NCBI GenBank assembly: GCA_009801015.1
Contig: VHZZ01005648.1
Location: 20,880 to 50,430, forward strand
From: Silene noctiflora
Taxonomy: Eukaryota; Streptophyta; Magnoliopsida; Caryophyllales; Caryophyllaceae
Direction: 5' to 3'
Length of the DNA stretch: 29,551 bases
Shown: one piece after another, positions 10,330-21,526 of the stretch
How the letters are laid out: each line of letters opens with the position of its first letter
How positions within the stretch are numbered: position 1 is the stretch's first letter
Notes under the pieces: generated by a model
The model's input: only the letters and a program-made list of their open reading frames with translations
Database searches by the model: none
Told to the model about the DNA's origin: nothing
Position numbers and translations under genes: made by a program

Positions 10330-13097
10330 TATTTTTATTGGCTTAATAAAAATCAAGAAAATTATGAAGATTTTAACAATTAAGTGTCCCTATTTATACA
10401 TCTTTTAATTTGTATTTTGCACGAGTAAAACGCTGTTTTACTTTCAATAAGGGCGTTTTATCAGTACATCGGGGAAGAAAATCGAAACATACTATAACAG
10501 GCCTGGAGAGAATACACCTCGAAATCATTATTATTTTCAGAATACACATATATTACTTCCACTTTTTTAGGTTGTACGCTATTTACTTGATAAAAAATCA
10601 AGAAAACTATATGAAGATTTTTACAATCAAGTGTTTCGTATTTATACATCTTTTAATTTGTATTTTCCACGAGTAAAATGTTGTTTTACTTTTTACAGGG
10701 ACGTCTTATCAGTAAATCAGGGAAGAAAATCGAAACATGCTATAATTAACAGGTCTGAAAAGAATACACCTGGAAATCATTATTATTTTCTGAATACGCA
10801 TACGTTACTGCCAGTTTTTAGGCTGTACACTATTTGCTTGATAAAAATCAAGAAAACTATGAAGTCTTTTACAATCAAGTGTCCCCCTATTTACACTTCT
10901 TTTAATTTGTATTATACACGAGTAAAATACTGTTTTACTTTTTACAGGGACGTTTTATCAGTAAATCAGGGAAGAAAATCGAAATATACTATAATAAGCC
11001 TGAAGAAAATACACCTCATAATCATTATTATTTTCTGAATACGCATACGTTACTTCCACTTTTTAGGTTGCACGCTATTTGCTTGATAAAAATCAAGAAA
11101 ACTATGAAGTTTTTTTTACAATCAAGTGTCCCTATTTATACATCTTTTAGTTTGTATTTTACAGGAGTAAAATGCTGTTTTACTTTCTACAGGTACGTTT
11201 TATCTGTAAATCAAAGAAGAAAATCGAAACATGCTATAATAGGCCTGAGGAGAATACACCTCGAAATCTTTATTATTTTCCGAATACGCATACGTTACTT
11301 CCACTTTTTAGGTTGTACATAATATTTACTTGATAAAAATCAAGAAAACTATGAAGTTTTTTACAATCAAGTGTCCCTATTTATACATTTTTTAATTTGT
11401 ATTTTACACGAGTAGAATGTTATTTTACTTTCTACAGGACGCTTTATCAGTAAATCAGGGAAGAAAATCGAAACATGCTATAATTAGCCTGAAGAGAATA
11501 CACCTCGGAATCAATATTTTTTTCTAAATATGCATACGTTACTTCCACTTTTTAGGTTGTATACTATTTGCTTGATAAAAGTCTGGAAAACTATGAACTT
11601 TTTTACAATCAAGTCTCCCTATTTATACATCTTTTAATTTGTATATTTTACACGAGTAAAGTGTTATTTTACTTTCTATAGGGACGTTTTATCAGTAAAT
11701 TAAGGAAGAAAATCGCAACATGCTATAATAGGCCTGAAGAGAATACACCTCAGAATCACTATTATTTTCTGAATACGCGTACGTTACTTCCATTTTTAGG
11801 TTGTACACTATTTGCATGATAAAAATCAAGAAAACTATGAAGATTTTTACAATTAAGTGTCCCTATTTATACATATTTTAATTTGTATTTTACACGAGTA
11901 AAATGTTATTTTTACTTTCTACAGGGACGTTTTATCAGTAAATCAGGGAAGAAAATTGAAATATGCTATAATAGTTCAAAACAGAATACACTTCAGAATC
12001 ATTATTATTTTCTGAATACGCATACACTACTTCCACTTTTTAGGTTGTACATTCTTTGCTTGATAAAAATCAAGAAAACTATGAAGATTTTTACAATCAA
12101 ATAAATGTCCCTATTTATACATCTTTTAATTTGTACTGTATATTTTACATGAGTAAAATGTTATTTTACTTTTTACAGGGACGTTTTATCAGTAAATCAG
12201 GGAAGAAAATTGAAATATGCTATAATAGTTCTGAAGAGAATACAGCTCGGAATCATTATTATTTTCTGAATACGTATACGATACTTTCACTTTTTAGGTT
12301 GTACACTGTTTGCTTGTTAAAAATCAAGAAAACTATGAAGATTTTTACAATCAAGTCTCCCTATTTATACATCTTTTAATTTGTATATTTTACACAAGTA
12401 AAATGTTAATTTTACTTTCTACAGGGACGTTTTATTAGTAAATTAGGGAAGAAAATCAAAACATTCTATAATAGGCCTGTAGAGAATACACCTCGGAATC
12501 ATTATTATTTTCTGAATACGCATACGTTACTTCCACTTTTTAGGTTCTACACTATTTGTTTGATAAAAATCAAGAAAACTATGAAGATTTTTACAATCAA
12601 GTGCCCCCATTTATACATCTTTTATTTTTTATTTTAGACGGATTAAAATGTTAATTTTACTTTCTACAAGGACGTTTTATCAGTAAATCAGGGAAGAAAA
12701 TCGAAACATTCTATAATAGACTTGAAGAGAATACACCTTGGAATCATTATTATTTTCTGAATACGTATACGTTGCTTCCACTTTTTAGGTTGTACACTAT
12801 TTGCTTGATAAAAATAAAGAAAACTATGAAGATTTTTACAATCTAGTGTCCCTATTTATACATCTTTTAATTTGTATATTTAACACGAGTAAAATGTTAA
12901 TTTTACTTTTTATAGGAACATTTTATCTGTAAGTCAGGGAAGAAAATCGAAACATGCTAAAATAGGCCGGAAGAGAATACACCTCAGAATCATAATTATT
13001 TTCTGAATACGCATACGTTACTTCCACTTTTTAGGTGGTACTTTCTTTGCTTGATAAAAATCAAGATAACCCTCTGAAGATTTTTACAATCAAGTGT
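10330..13097. repeat. Tandem array of about eleven 246-bp units
   Basis: An anchor, caagaaaactatgaag, or a close variant recurs at 10354, 10599, 10849, 11094, 11341, 11583, 11827, 12071, 12325, 12571, 12816 and 13062. Spacings are 242-254 bp, averaging 246. Each unit includes a hairpin (cttgataaaaatcaag), ccctatttatacatctttt, ctacagggacgttttatc, gggaagaaaatcgaaa and cgcatacgttacttcc. Copies look about 85-95% alike, with small indels. Short ORFs across it shift frame between units and are not genes. Whether this is a local minisatellite or part of a genome-wide satellite cannot be told from one locus. Confidence 0.95.
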
Positions 13098-13303
13098 TTG
13101 TAACACTCTATCAAATGTGAGAAAAGTTGTCCACATAGATAAAATAAAGTGATTATAAGAAGCTTTAATTTGAAGAGATTTCACTCATTACTTAGTAATA
13201 AGACCTTGTGCTTTTGACTTAAATGAGGACAAAATCATGGATCCAAAAATTCACATCCCTTCTTATTTGGGTTGCATTATGACGGTAGAGGGTCGAGTCG
13301 TTA
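13098..13303. mobile_element. About 206-bp insertion interrupting the 246-bp array
   Basis: The array breaks in the motif acaatcaagtgt and resumes at gtgtccctatttat. The foreign segment starts ttgtaacactc and ends gagtcgttacaa, so its ends are short inverted repeats, with gtgt present on both sides. It fits a small non-autonomous transposon; the family is unknown. Confidence 0.5.
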
Positions 13304-13625
13304 CAAGTGTCCCTATTTATATATCTTTTAATTCATAATTTACACGAGTAAAATGTGATTTAACTTTCTACAGTTACGTTTTATCAATAAATCAGGGAAG
13401 AAAATCAGAACATGCTATAATAGGCTTGAAGAAAATACACCTCAGAATCATTATTATTTTCTGAATACGCATACGTTACTTTGACCTTTTGTGTTGTACA
13501 TAGACCCGACACAAGTTTTAGATAAGTCAACTAGCTATACTTGTCATATGTCGCATACATGATCAATAACAATAACAATAAAGTCTTGCTCTCAAAATAA
13601 TTTAAGTCAGGGTTGACTAACATGA
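13304..13625. repeat. Diverged array unit with a longer right flank
   Basis: It continues the 246-bp unit (cacgagtaaaatg, gggaagaaaatc, acgcatacgttact) and then runs into unique sequence (ttgtacatagacccgac, aataacaataacaataaagtcttgctctc) that recurs in the next copy but not in the array. Confidence 0.8.
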
Positions 13626-13769
13626 TCATCGTTCGAAACTGCTTGGGCATATATCCAATAGTGCCCACGTATATAAGTGTTTGTAGGATTCATTCGACGC
13701 CACGACGGGGGGTTGCGTAAAATTACAGAAATCACAAAGTGAGGGTAATGGTAAAATAAACATTTAATA

Positions 13770-14045
13770 AAAAAATGATTTAACTTTCTACGGTACGGTT
13801 ACGTTTTATAATTAGGGAATAAAATCGGAACCTGCTATAATAGCCTCAAAACTTAAAAGTATACACCTCTAAATCATTATTATGTTCCGACTACGCATAC
13901 GTTACTCTGACTTATTATGTTGTACAAACACCCGAAACAAATTCTTGATAAGTTAGATAGTTGCAATGGACATATATAACAACAACAACAACAACAAAGT
14001 CTTACTCTCAAAATAATTTCAGATTGTCTAATATGAGTCCTCATC
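13770..14045. repeat. Second diverged long copy of the array progenitor
   Basis: It contains tttaactttctacgg, agggaataaaatcgg, ctacgcatacgttactctgac and ttgtacaaacacccga, then aacaacaacaacaacaaagtcttactctc. This parallels 13330-13620 over its full length. It looks older than the array units, as if the array amplified part of this longer repeat. Confidence 0.75.
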
Positions 14046-14470
14046 CAAATTCTTATAAGTTTGAATCCGCCAATACGGTGACAATAACAAAAAGAGGTCA
14101 TACAAGTTAAGACTAACAATACATTATCTATTATACTAAACTCGTGCCTTAATTCTTACCCATTTTGTGCGGATATAAGACGTTTTGGATTCTTACTTAC
14201 TTCCTACGTCGTTAATTGCAATCCAACTTCTTCAATTTCTCATTTCTTAATCAAGTGAACCAATAATTTATTATTTATTATTCACTGAACTGAAAAAAAA
14301 AAAAAAAAAATCATCTTCTTTTTTTCAATAACTTGTATTTCGTATTCGAAAAATTTGCCCCTACTATTAATACAGAATGTTTGATGACACATACAAACCG
14401 TCAAAAGTCACTAATAGAATTCACTTTACCGTCATAAATTGTAAACTACATTAAAAAAATTAGTTTTCTA

Positions 14471-14627
14471 AAGCCTTGTTTTTTTTCGGCTTAATTTCAG
14501 TTCTCATTTAATTCACTTTAATCAAGTTTAGCTCAATTCAGTCAACTTTATCCCCATTAAGTGAAGTTCAGCTCACTTCAACTTTGTTAAGTTGAATTCC
14601 ATTAAATTCTTTTCGGCTCAACCTTAT
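14471..14627. mobile_element. Degenerate copy of the 'gttcttttcgg' small element
   Basis: It starts aagccttgttttttttcggc and is built of ttcagctca / ttcactttaa words. The end near 14604 reads attcttttcggctc in the same orientation as the start, so this copy is rearranged or truncated. Confidence 0.45.
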
Positions 14628-15117
14628 TATTAATTACTATTATATGTTGATTTGCAAGGTTTTAATAATATATACTTCATGTGTCACTATCAATTATAAA
14701 AGGAGACCTAATCCAACAACTACTCATAAACAAATCACTCCCAAATCTCAATGACATATTTAAATTACATAAAATTAGACAAATCGTGTTTTTATTCTCT
14801 TAGCATTTTCCATCTCACCGGAATGTTTCGTACAAAGAATTACAGTCAATGACCTCCAAAACCAATCAATTCTTTATAGTCACTCGCCAAATAAAAACAA
14901 TTATACGGAATATAGTATGTACTATTTACTGATAATTATATAAATCGAGTATATCAAGTTATCGTACTCTAAAAAGTGACAACACTATCATTATATAACC
15001 CAATCAATTTGATATTTCATATTTCCGATTAAGTAAATCAAACTTTACATTATTTTAAACGCAACAAAAATAATTGGGTTACGGAAAACAGATAAATGGG
15101 TATATAAAATGATAAGA

Positions 15118-15364
15118 TCCTGTTCTTTTCGGCTGGTAGGAGTTGAACTGAACTGAACTGAGTTGCATGGAGTTGAGCTTAACTGAATGAAGTTGAAGTA
15201 AGAGTTAATTTGAGAACAGATGAGCTAAACTGAGCTGCATGGAGTTGAGCTTAACTGAATGAAGCTGAAGTGAGAGTTAATTTGTGAACAGATGAGCTAA
15301 ACTGAATGAAGCAGAACTAAACTGAACTAAAATGAGCTAAAACTAAACTAGAAAGAACATGGCC
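15118..15364. mobile_element. Small inverted-repeat element with an internal 72-bp tandem duplication
   Basis: The ends tcctgttcttttcgg and agaaagaacatggc are imperfect inverted repeats. The interior consists of gaactgaactgagct words. Two near-identical 72-bp units start at 15160 and 15232 (gag(t/c)tgcatggagttgag). It belongs with the copies at 14471, 15627 and 21820. Confidence 0.65.
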
Positions 15365-15626
15365 TATAAGAATAGTCTCTTAATAACTTAATAAGAGACT
15401 GTCTCTCTAAAGTTTTGTATATTACGTAGGATCATTTTATTTTATTTTATTTATGTTGATTAATTATGAGTCAAAATGAATGCAAACTTATGGAAAAAGT
15501 AGCTAAAGTAAAAACAAATTATCAATTGACTTACTTTTTGGAGATCTAATGATCTTGATAGCCATGACTCTGCAGTCTCCATGAACTCTATGTATTCTTT
15601 TTTTTTTTTCAGGGATTATAGAAGTA

Positions 15627-15826
15627 AGGTCCGGTTCTTTTCGACTTTTTTCGCTCTTATCCAACTCATTTTAGTTAAGTTCATTTTAGCTCACTCCAAT
15701 TCAGTTAAGCTTATTTCAACTCTATTCGTTTAAGTTTATTTCAACTCACTTCAGTTCAGTATAGCTTACTTTAACACAATTCAGTTTAGTTTAACTTTAA
15801 TAAGTAAGCCCAAAAGAACAGGGCTT
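15627..15826. mobile_element. Small 'gttcttttcg' inverted-repeat element
   Basis: The left end aggtccggttcttttcg and the right end cccaaaagaacagggct are inverted. The interior has tcagttcagt / tttcaactc words, complementary in sense to the copy at 15118-15364, so the two copies lie in opposite orientation about 260 bp apart. Confidence 0.65.
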
Positions 15827-16125
15827 AACTTGTTATTTCTAATTGAATTTACTCTTTATCTTAATCGACAATTTCAAAATCCCAACAAGGCGAAGTTATA
15901 TAGTAACAACTAACAAGGGGTAACGAGTTAGGAAAGAGCTACTCCCATGTCTCGATCAATAGCAGCAAGGGGTAGCAGCCGTTCCTAGAGACGGTTTGCT
16001 TTCCAATCCTAGCTCCTAGGGGATACTAAAACACTAGATATTTTCCTCTCCGACCCAATTTGCTAATTAAATTTGCCTTGAACACCATTTTAAAAAATTC
16101 CTTTCGCTAATATATCCTAACACAA

Positions 16126-16255
16126 ATTCTTGTTTACAACCGTTGTAACTTACAACGGAGGTATAAATCCATCTAAACCAACACTTTTTTCTGAGAGTGA
16201 TGGTGTTTTTCATCCCTTCGTTATAACTTACAACGGTTATAAGCAAGACTTACTG
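16126..16255. mobile_element. 130-bp MITE with palindromic ends and a 14-bp flanking duplication
   Basis: The left end (16127-16161) includes the palindrome ccgttgtaacttacaacgg. The right end (16213-16249) is its imperfect inverted copy (cgttataacttacaacgg). The flanks atatcctaacacaa (16112-16125) and atatcctaaacacaa (16256-16270) are direct repeats, apparently a long target duplication. The spacer around it (14046-16600) contains no gene that I can support. Confidence 0.65.
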
Positions 16256-16739
16256 ATATCCTAAACACAATCCCTGATACTAGCGACCCACAAAATTGAG
16301 TATTCATAATTTCGTTAGTTTAAAATCATCAGGTAGCAGTCTAATTGTCTAATGGTGACTCGTAATTAGTACACCCGGGTTGTTGCTATAGAACGAAAGT
16401 CGTTGGAAAACTAATCTTCAGCCAGAGATTGGGAATATCTTAAGCATTGTACATACTCTTAACAAGGTTTAATCAGCGGGGCTGCGAAATGTCTTAGAAG
16501 CAGCCATATTGAGCATCTTAATTAACACCTTCATGCTATTTCAAGTTTACCATCAATAGTACCCACACTGTAAATTTAATTGAATAGAATCATCTCACCA
16601 CGGTATATAGAATCGAATCACAAATAAGGGATCATAGCAGGTTCGGATTTTACGAGAAAAATACAACCAAAAATATGAAGACTCGTCAATAGAATATCAC
16701 AAATCATCATCCACACCTCATTTCCTTGAAGCAATATGA

Positions 16740-19700
16740 TTACTGTTGCTTGCACTCTGGTGGCTTTTCACCTACCTGCTGAGCATCTCCTTTTTGAGCC
16801 TTTGCATTGCCCTGCAACATAAGTCGAGTAATTTTACATTTAGCAAAAATCCTTATATGTCATATTGTCATTCGAGAGTGTGAGAGCAATTAACGTATAA
16901 TTAGAGTAATATACATATATCTTCCAGAGTCCCAGTATCTAAACAGCAGAAACAGGTTAAAATTCGGTAATCTTGCCTTTTTGTGAGAGTTGGTTTTGTC
17001 ATCATCCTCGTCTTCCTCATCATCATCGTCATCATCATCGTCCTCATCCTCATCCTCATCCTCATCCTCGTCCTCGTCCTCGTCCTCGTCATCGTCTTCC
17101 TCTTCCTCATCATCCAGGTCATCTAGATCTCCAAGCCCGTCATCTAGAGCAGCTTCCCCAGTAAACCAAGACACAGCATGGGGAATAATTTTTTCCCTAA
17201 TGGCAGACCTACATAAAGAATAAAAGTGGAAATGGTCCTTTAAAATAGATAAAACAGTCCTCTTGATAAAAGTGTAAATCCTCTATAAAGATGGAATATA
17301 GGAAGGTTGGTAGCTTAGAATCCACCACAAAATTCAACCAAAATCGAGTAGATAACAAATTACTGACCAAGAGATTTACGAAACAACTTACCCAATATCA
17401 TAGTCTTGCTCCATTAGAGATTGTAGCTCTTCCGCCTAATTGAAACTAAATAATTAGATAACATGAATATAACACGAAATATGCTCCATCAATTTTACAC
17501 TGTTTTAAAAAGCAACAATGCGAAACTCACAGCTTCTTCCTCAATTTCTTCATCCTCGTCAGGGACTTCAGGGGGACTGAAAAAATTGAAAAAACTGTCA
17601 ACAGTTTCTGTTTTTGTAATTGGCTTGGCATTCTTGGACCCCTTCTTTGGCTTCTTCTTCAGAATCTTCTCCGTTAGACATTTCCCAGGTAACCATTCAA
17701 TTTCCGTCCTGTAAGATAACTAGTTGTCAATTCATGATCATTACTCCCTCTGATTTTCTGATTTCTTAACGCTTTTCAAACTGTGTAAAGAGGATTTGAA
17801 AAAATCACAACAATTAAAGGTACCAGATTAAGTAGTTAATAAAAGACAGCAAAACACAGCTATCACCAAAAAGCAATTGCGAAATAGGAACTCAAAAACA
17901 ACCTCCCTCTATTCATCTCGTTTTCATACATTTGATTAAAATACTCCTCGTATATATTGAACAAATGTATGAAAATGGAATGAACGGAGGGAGCAGCACA
18001 GATAAAACATTATACCCAATAGCTTTCTCCAGAAGAGGTTCATCTTCATCAATCATGAAATATGTCTTGGTCAAAACTGAATTCTTAAAATACGGATTGG
18101 GATCAAAGAAGAATTCAAGCTTGAAACCCTCAGTAGCTTCACCCTTTTTATTATCATCCTTCGGCACAGTAACTCTACAACATTTGATATCTTTGAGATA
18201 CTTGAGAGCCTCTTCATCCTGTTCCTGAATCTGAGACCATAAACAGAGAAAGAAAATTGAAAAGTGAATAGAAAGCCAGGTGTATATTTTCTAAGCTGAC
18301 TCCAAATGTAGCATGGTTTGCAGTTCGGTTGGTTACGGGATCAGCTGATCCAACCCCAAGCCATGCATCAGTGTCCCAAATAGCATCAAGCATTCAAGCT
18401 ATCTTTAACTAACCGATTCAGCCAGTACTTCATTAGACTTCATTGCAGTGAGCCAGAAATCCGGTACTCCCTTCTCTGAGATGCACAGAAAAAAGATTAC
18501 TAGCTGACAAATTTGTAACTACAGTTAACTACAGCTATTTCATATTTTAGTTTATAACCTTGAGCAAGATTATCTGCCCCTTGTTCAGCTGGTTCGTTAG
18601 AAACTCCATCAACTTCAACAACCCCATTTACAATGTCATATCTCTGCACAAGTATTTAAGTTTAAATCAGTGGAAGGAAATCAATAAATGTAGCAAAAAA
18701 ATCAGAGAGTGAACAAAACTTCAACTTATATGCAGAAAGAAATCATTACAACATGGAGTTTAAAACGCAAAACATCTTTCACTGACTCGTGAAAGGTGAA
18801 CATAAGCAGGCTGCTATGTTCATTTGACATTAGAATGATCTCAGGTGGGTGTAAGCACCCTGGATGAGTACTGGAAATAGAGAGGGAGAGGGCCCAAGGA
18901 GAGACAAGGAAGGCAGTAGTAATAAGCAAGAAAATAGCCATAGCAGTTAGCACTTGGCAGCATCAGATATTTAGATGTAAGACTTAAGTGCCAGGCTGAA
19001 TATGAAAAAACAACAAAATGGCACAACTCGCAAAAACCATATTCAAAGATACATCAACACAAGCTTCAAAAAGACAATCACTGTGAATATCTCAAGAACT
19101 ATACTACTTTTCAGGAAGATCTAATGAAGGTATTGAATAAATCAGAATCAATCCATCATGACGACCTAGAAGGAAGAAGGCAAACCTTAGTGTACAGTGG
19201 TTGATACAGTTTCTGGTATTTACTTTCAAGTGCTCTTCTCTCCTCAAAGAACTTGGCCTCTAGTTCATCATGCTCGCTCTGTACATAAAAAGAGGCATCC
19301 AGAAGATAAAGAGAAAACTTAGCAACCAGCAGAAAAGGAATTTCAAAGAACAAGGGTGCAGAACAAGTGAGAGCCACATTGCAGTGATCATATGAAAATT
19401 AAAAGAAAAGAAAAATCAGCAAAATGGCGGTGATCAAAAACACGCCCAAACTACCTACATTTTGACAATCTTTGTATCAACAATCAACGTACTACAGTCA
19501 AACAGTAGATTCAGATTCATGTATTCTATATATCCTTCATAAAGATTTTAACTACCAAGTACCAACCAAACACATAGTGTCTACAAACATGCTAAACATT
19601 GAACTGCAGGGAAAAAGTAAGATGCTTAATCCCAAGCACATTTTGAACCTCGTGCGTAGTATACTGCATTAGTATAATCATTGCATATAATCATAAGAGT

Positions 19701-21295
19701 TACAAGTCCTACCTGCCAAATTAAAATGTTTTAAAACGGTTATTACATTGGTAGTTTTGATGTCAACGGGCTTTGGATAGGGGAGGACCCAATCAATTAC
19801 GTGGTATAATAGTTGATATACCATACCCCAAAAAAAGTTCCTCTGAAAAAGAAATATGGTTATCCTATCAAACTACCCTCCCCCTCCTACCCATATGTCC
19901 ACATGTCTACCATGTCTCTCCCTCAGAATCAGGGTTTTAAATATCACACGAAACAACAAACTGCAACCGAGTTATGAAGATTTTGAAGTTTACCACTAAC
20001 ATATTGAGCTGATATTTATAGCAAGACAAACAAGATAAGGCCCTGATGGCTGATCTCGATATCAAGTCTTAAATTGAGATTTAATACTTTTTTTTAGGAT
20101 TAAACTCCTTATCTTAATTGCGTCTCTCTTACCATCCCCAAACCAACTCACAATTATCACTCTCTAACTCCTCCCCAATTTCTTGTCTCTTCTTTAACCA
20201 AAGCATTGTTAATATTCCTCATGAAGCAGCCACATTACCCTAAAGTGGAACTCAAGAGAAGCATATTCTCAGACGATGGCCAATTCACCAATGGTTGCAT
20301 AGAATTTGTTCATTGCTAAATGCTAACCATGAAATTTACACCTAGCTAGTATATACACGCTCGGCTCAGTAATATTAAAGGAATGAAAAAGCGCAAATGA
20401 ATACTTATACTCTAGACAAAACCTCTTGATCCAACCCTAGTTTTGAACTATCGCCACTCACGAATTTACCAGCTAAGCCAAGTGATGTATGCTTAAAAAT
20501 ACAATGTCGACATCAACATTACCAACATGTGTCAACGCCTCTGGAAGAGGTGCTGTCCTAAGTTACTCCGACACTTCACTTTGGCCGTGTGTCCTGTGTT
20601 AGACACATTGTGTCCAATACAACATGACACTTCGACACTTCAATTTAGACCAAAAACTTCTCCGAAAATAACAGTATCGGACACTTAAACTGTCGTGTCA
20701 GATACTTGAATCTGAGTCGGGGCAACATAGATCCTGTCTATACACGAGCTAAGAGCAGTGAAAATGTTGGAAAATTTCAAACATAAAACGCAAAAATCAA
20801 ACAAAAAAGCATGATGAATAAATAAATAACACAAAATGTAAACATTATTCATACATCAAATTAAAATGATTTACGATAAAGAAATACCTGAATCTGCTTC
20901 AAAACCTCGACACGCTTCGAAACCGCAGGCGATAAATTCTGAAGAAAAGCAGCATTCTGCTTTGCCTTAAACACATCATACGAAAATTCAAATAATTCTC
21001 ATTTAAGATGGAAGTATCGAACAAACATCTTGTAATATCCGTCTTTAAGAGAGACTAATTGAACTAAATAAATCAACAATCTACTAGCATCAGTGAAAAA
21101 AAATACCTTAATAGCGTTAAGAAGTGTCTCGGAAGTAAGAGCTGAGAACAAAGAAAACCAAAATCAAAACACAAAACCCAGAAATTCACCGAAAAATCGA
21201 AATCAAACCAAAAAAGGGGATTTAGGGTAAAAAAGAGTAAAATTACCGGCGCCTAAATCGGACAAGTTAATGGTGTCATTTTTGTTGCTGCTCAT
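16740..21295 (-). CDS. NAP1: NAP1-family nucleosome assembly protein (copy A), 11 exons, 380 aa
   Basis: Exons: 21295-21247, 21141-21107, 20965-20888, 19278-19186, 18643-18559, 18475-18414, 18230-18016, 17708-17531, 17435-17392, 17208-16977, 16811-16740. Residues about 39-85 form the long dimerisation helix ([20 protein letters not shown]). The NAP core follows, with [42 protein letters not shown] and [14 protein letters not shown] basic patch KKKPKKGSK (223-231) fits a nuclear signal. The C-terminus has a roughly 45-residue Asp/Glu run and ends PPECKQQ; CKQQ is the farnesylation box known from plant NAP1. The protein binds H2A-H2B and shuttles between cytoplasm and nucleus. Length is normal for plant NAP1. 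Oddities: the last intron has a GC donor (AAG|GCAAGA), the usual DIKW is DIKC, and about ten extra residues precede EGFKLEF. Intron 3 is 1.6 kb. All phases close. Confidence 0.93.
16996..17130 (-). repeat. Coding microsatellite in the acidic tail of NAP1-A
   Basis: The plus strand is a run of cctcat, cctcgt and catcat words, which reads in frame as Asp/Glu codons on the minus strand. Length changes in steps of three or six would preserve the frame. The same bases give spurious poly-Ser, His/Pro and Arg/Met ORFs in other frames. Confidence 0.85.
17902..17994. mobile_element. 93-bp MITE in NAP1-A intron 7
   Basis: The ends cctccctctattcat and atgaacggagggag are inverted. The inner arms ttttcatacatttg and caaatgtatgaaaa pair perfectly. 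It is absent from the matching intron of copy B, so it inserted after the duplication or was lost there. Confidence 0.75.
20485..20735. repeat. GTGTC/GACAC-rich dispersed repeat in NAP1-A intron 3
   Basis: Dense in gacacttc, gtgtcc and gtgtcag words, running from atgtcgacatcaac to gagtcggggcaacatag. This word pattern is familiar from dispersed plant repeats, possibly the 3' domain of a SINE family. No A/B boxes or clear target duplication were found. The rest of intron 3 (19279-20887) shows nothing else I can name. Confidence 0.4.
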
Positions 21296-21396
21296 GGTGA
21301 AAATGACGGCTTAATTTGCGGAAGATTAAACAAACCCTAAAAAAACCTAATTTGATGAAGAGATTAGAGAGAAATTAGAAAAGGGGGAAATCAAGG

Positions 21397-21405
21397 GTTT
21401 ATATG
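21397..21405 (-). promoter_or_regulatory. TATA box of NAP1-A
   Basis: The minus strand reads gcatataaaccctt, about 105 bp upstream of the ATG. A telo-box-like aaaccctaa occurs on the plus strand near 21335 in the predicted leader, as is common in plant cell-cycle and ribosomal genes. Confidence 0.55.
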
Positions 21406-21526
21406 CGTGGTAGTTTAGCAACAACAGGGAGAGATTGAGAGAAAAGCAACGGAGTCTCTCTCTATCCTAGTGTGCACACTTTTTGGTACTTTTTGTACAC
21501 CTAATGTGTCCTGGGTTTTTGCACCT

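Noticed and set aside
10410-12379. Several overlapping ORFs of 60-135 codons
   Set aside because: They are readings of the 246-bp tandem unit; the frame shifts between units by indels and none matches a protein family.
10330-13500. Regular repeats considered as a CRISPR array
   Set aside because: Units are 246 bp, contiguous and without spacers, in a plant nuclear sequence.
13880-14119. 79-codon minus-strand ORF with a poly-Cys run
   Set aside because: It reads through an aac microsatellite in a diverged repeat copy; no family resemblance.
16901-17223. Long poly-Ser, His/Pro-rich and Arg/Met-rich open frames on both strands
   Set aside because: They are other-frame readings of the microsatellite that encodes the NAP1-A acidic tail.
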